Origin: Nitrospinota bacterium
GTDB lineage: Bacteria > Nitrospirota > Thermodesulfovibrionia > Thermodesulfovibrionales > UBA1546
Direction of reading: 5' to 3'
Length of the DNA stretch: 13,926 nucleotides
NCBI GenBank assembly: GCA_018896985.1
Contig: JAHILQ010000037.1
Coordinates: forward strand, 1-13,926
The position numbers and the translations under genes are program-made. Below, one piece after another: positions 13,049-13,926 of the stretch (position 1 is its first letter; the number at the start of each line of letters is the position of its first letter). The notes under the pieces are model-generated. The model made no database searches, had not been told where the DNA came from, and saw only the letters and a list, made by a program, of their open reading frames with translations.

Positions 13049-13926
13049 TGCTTTGCCCTTATCCTCGGATCTGCAAGCATATAACCGATATCAGCAAGGA
13101 GATTTCCTAATAGTGTCAGCATGCCTCCGATTGTTAGAATACACATTACCATCGGATAATCCCTTGTCATAACGCTCATGAAAAACAACTGCCCCATACC
13201 AGGAATGCCAAAAACACTCTCTAAGATTACGCTTCCGCCTATAAGCCCGGGGACAGATAAACCAATCAAAGTAATAAGCGGAAGCAGGGCATTCCTGAGC
13301 GCATGTTTGTAGATAACCTTTTTTTCAGGCAGACCTTTTGCCCTTGCCACTGTGACATAATCCTGCCTTATAACTTCAAGCATACTGCTCCTCATGAATC
13401 TTGAATCTGCTGCAAGACCGCCGAATGCCGAGATAAAAACAGGGAGGATGAGATGACTTGCTCTGTCCCATATCTTGCCTATCAAAGGCAGTGAATCGTA
13501 ATTCAGAGATTTCAGGCCGGAAATCGGAAGCCAGCCTAAATATACCCCGAAGAACATCATTAAAAGAAGCGCAAACCAGAATGACGGCATTGCAAACCCG
13601 ATGAAAACAGTCATTGTCATTAACTTGTCATAAAGAGAATTCTGATGGGTTGCCGATGATACGCCTATCGGTATGGCGATAATAAGGATGATTGCAAATG
13701 TTATCAGATTTATCATCAATGTTATGAAGAGTCTTCTGTCAAGCAAGGACTGTTTCTTGTCCCATATCTTCTGCATAACAGGCCTTCTGTCAGTTGAAAA
13801 TGATTCGCCAAAATCAAGTTTTACAATTCTTTTCAGCCACAGACCGTATTGGACTATCACCGGCTTGTCAAGATTATAGAGTTTTTCAAGTCTTTCCCTT
13901 GCCTCAGGCGTTATCTTCGGATTTAA
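13045..13926 (-). CDS. DppB/OppB-type peptide ABC transporter permease (5' end outside window)
   Basis: Partner permease of the DppC/OppC-type protein. The frame is open to the window edge at 13926, giving 293 residues; a GTG at 13860 is internal, because the upstream codons read LNPKITPEARERLEKLYNLD, which matches the family's 'lgpeaieelreklGLDkP' linker. The missing part is the first transmembrane helix and the start. Visible: KLDFGESFSTDRRPV (usual 'GDLGrSf.t..pV'), helices from about 70 onward, the EAA loop DYVTVARAKGLPEKKVIYKHALRNALLP, and VILESVFGIPGMGQLFFMSV followed by the C-terminal YMLADPRIR. It is the first of three tightly packed genes leading to leuD. Confidence 0.92.
   Translation of the reverse strand, partial: LNPKITPEARERLEKLYNLDKPVIVQYGLWLKRIVKLDFGESFSTDRRPVMQKIWDKKQSLLDRRLFITLMINLITFAIILIIAIPIGVSSATHQNSLYDKLMTMTVFIGFAMPSFWFALLLMMFFGVYLGWLPISGLKSLNYDSLPLIGKIWDRASHLILPVFISAFGGLAADSRFMRSSMLEVIRQDYVTVARAKGLPEKKVIYKHALRNALLPLITLIGLSVPGLIGGSVILESVFGIPGMGQLFFMSVMTRDYPMVMCILTIGGMLTLLGNLLADIGYMLADPRIRAKQ

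Noticed and set aside
12309..13172. Two 139-codon plus-strand frames and a 115-codon minus-strand frame near 12171-12518
   Set aside because: All overlap the DppC/OppC-type gene in other frames; the real gene shows every family motif.

Overview
The window is bacterial, gene-dense, and almost entirely transcribed from the minus strand. The core genes are the 3' end of an APS kinase gene (cysC, plus strand), cytidine deaminase, a LeuB-type dehydrogenase, LeuD, and two permease subunits of a dipeptide/oligopeptide ABC importer. They fit a Gram-negative anaerobe or sulfur-cycle bacterium such as a Nitrospirota or a former 'deltaproteobacterium'. That placement is inferred from protein style only and is weak.

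Layout, left to right. Positions 1-241: cysC, cut by the window edge, convergent with cdd (342-731). Positions 807-1871: leuB with its own likely promoter. Positions 1872-11616: about 9.7 kb of accessory genes lying between leuB and leuD, two genes that often neighbour each other. Positions 11617-13926: leuD, a DppC/OppC-type permease and the 3' part of a DppB/OppB-type permease; these three are tightly packed (4-nt overlap and 4-nt gap).

The accessory block is a defence and addiction island. In transcription order (right to left) it holds: a TumE-like toxin with a small coiled partner (11500-10846); a large Type IIG (Eco57I-like) restriction-methylation protein (10658-7020); a VapBC toxin-antitoxin pair (7042-6372); a 150-residue protein that looks like the missing C-terminal segment of the same Type IIG enzyme (6367-5915); an unrecognised two-helix membrane protein (5850-4909); a TcmP methyltransferase-like protein with a radical-SAM-like partner carrying a CX3CX3C motif (4835-3232); a DUF3024 protein (3117-2770); and a TIGR02574-type antitoxin with a RelE/ParE toxin (2662-2139). 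From the Type IIG gene to the RelE gene, most neighbours overlap or nearly touch, so this is probably one long co-transcribed unit.

Two structural points stand out. First, VapBC sits inside what is an uninterrupted reading frame in ordinary Type IIG enzymes: the upstream part ends by reading out of frame through the vapB ribosome-binding site, and the remaining C-terminal piece resumes just after vapC as its own open frame. The enzyme therefore appears to be split into two polypeptides with an addiction module in the gap. Second, a repeat of about 45-52 bp occurs four times, always at a module junction on the left side of the island (1931-1974, 2709-2753, 3173-3224, 4841-4892), and a 27-bp direct repeat brackets the TumE-like module on the right. 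Together these suggest stepwise, modular assembly of the island.
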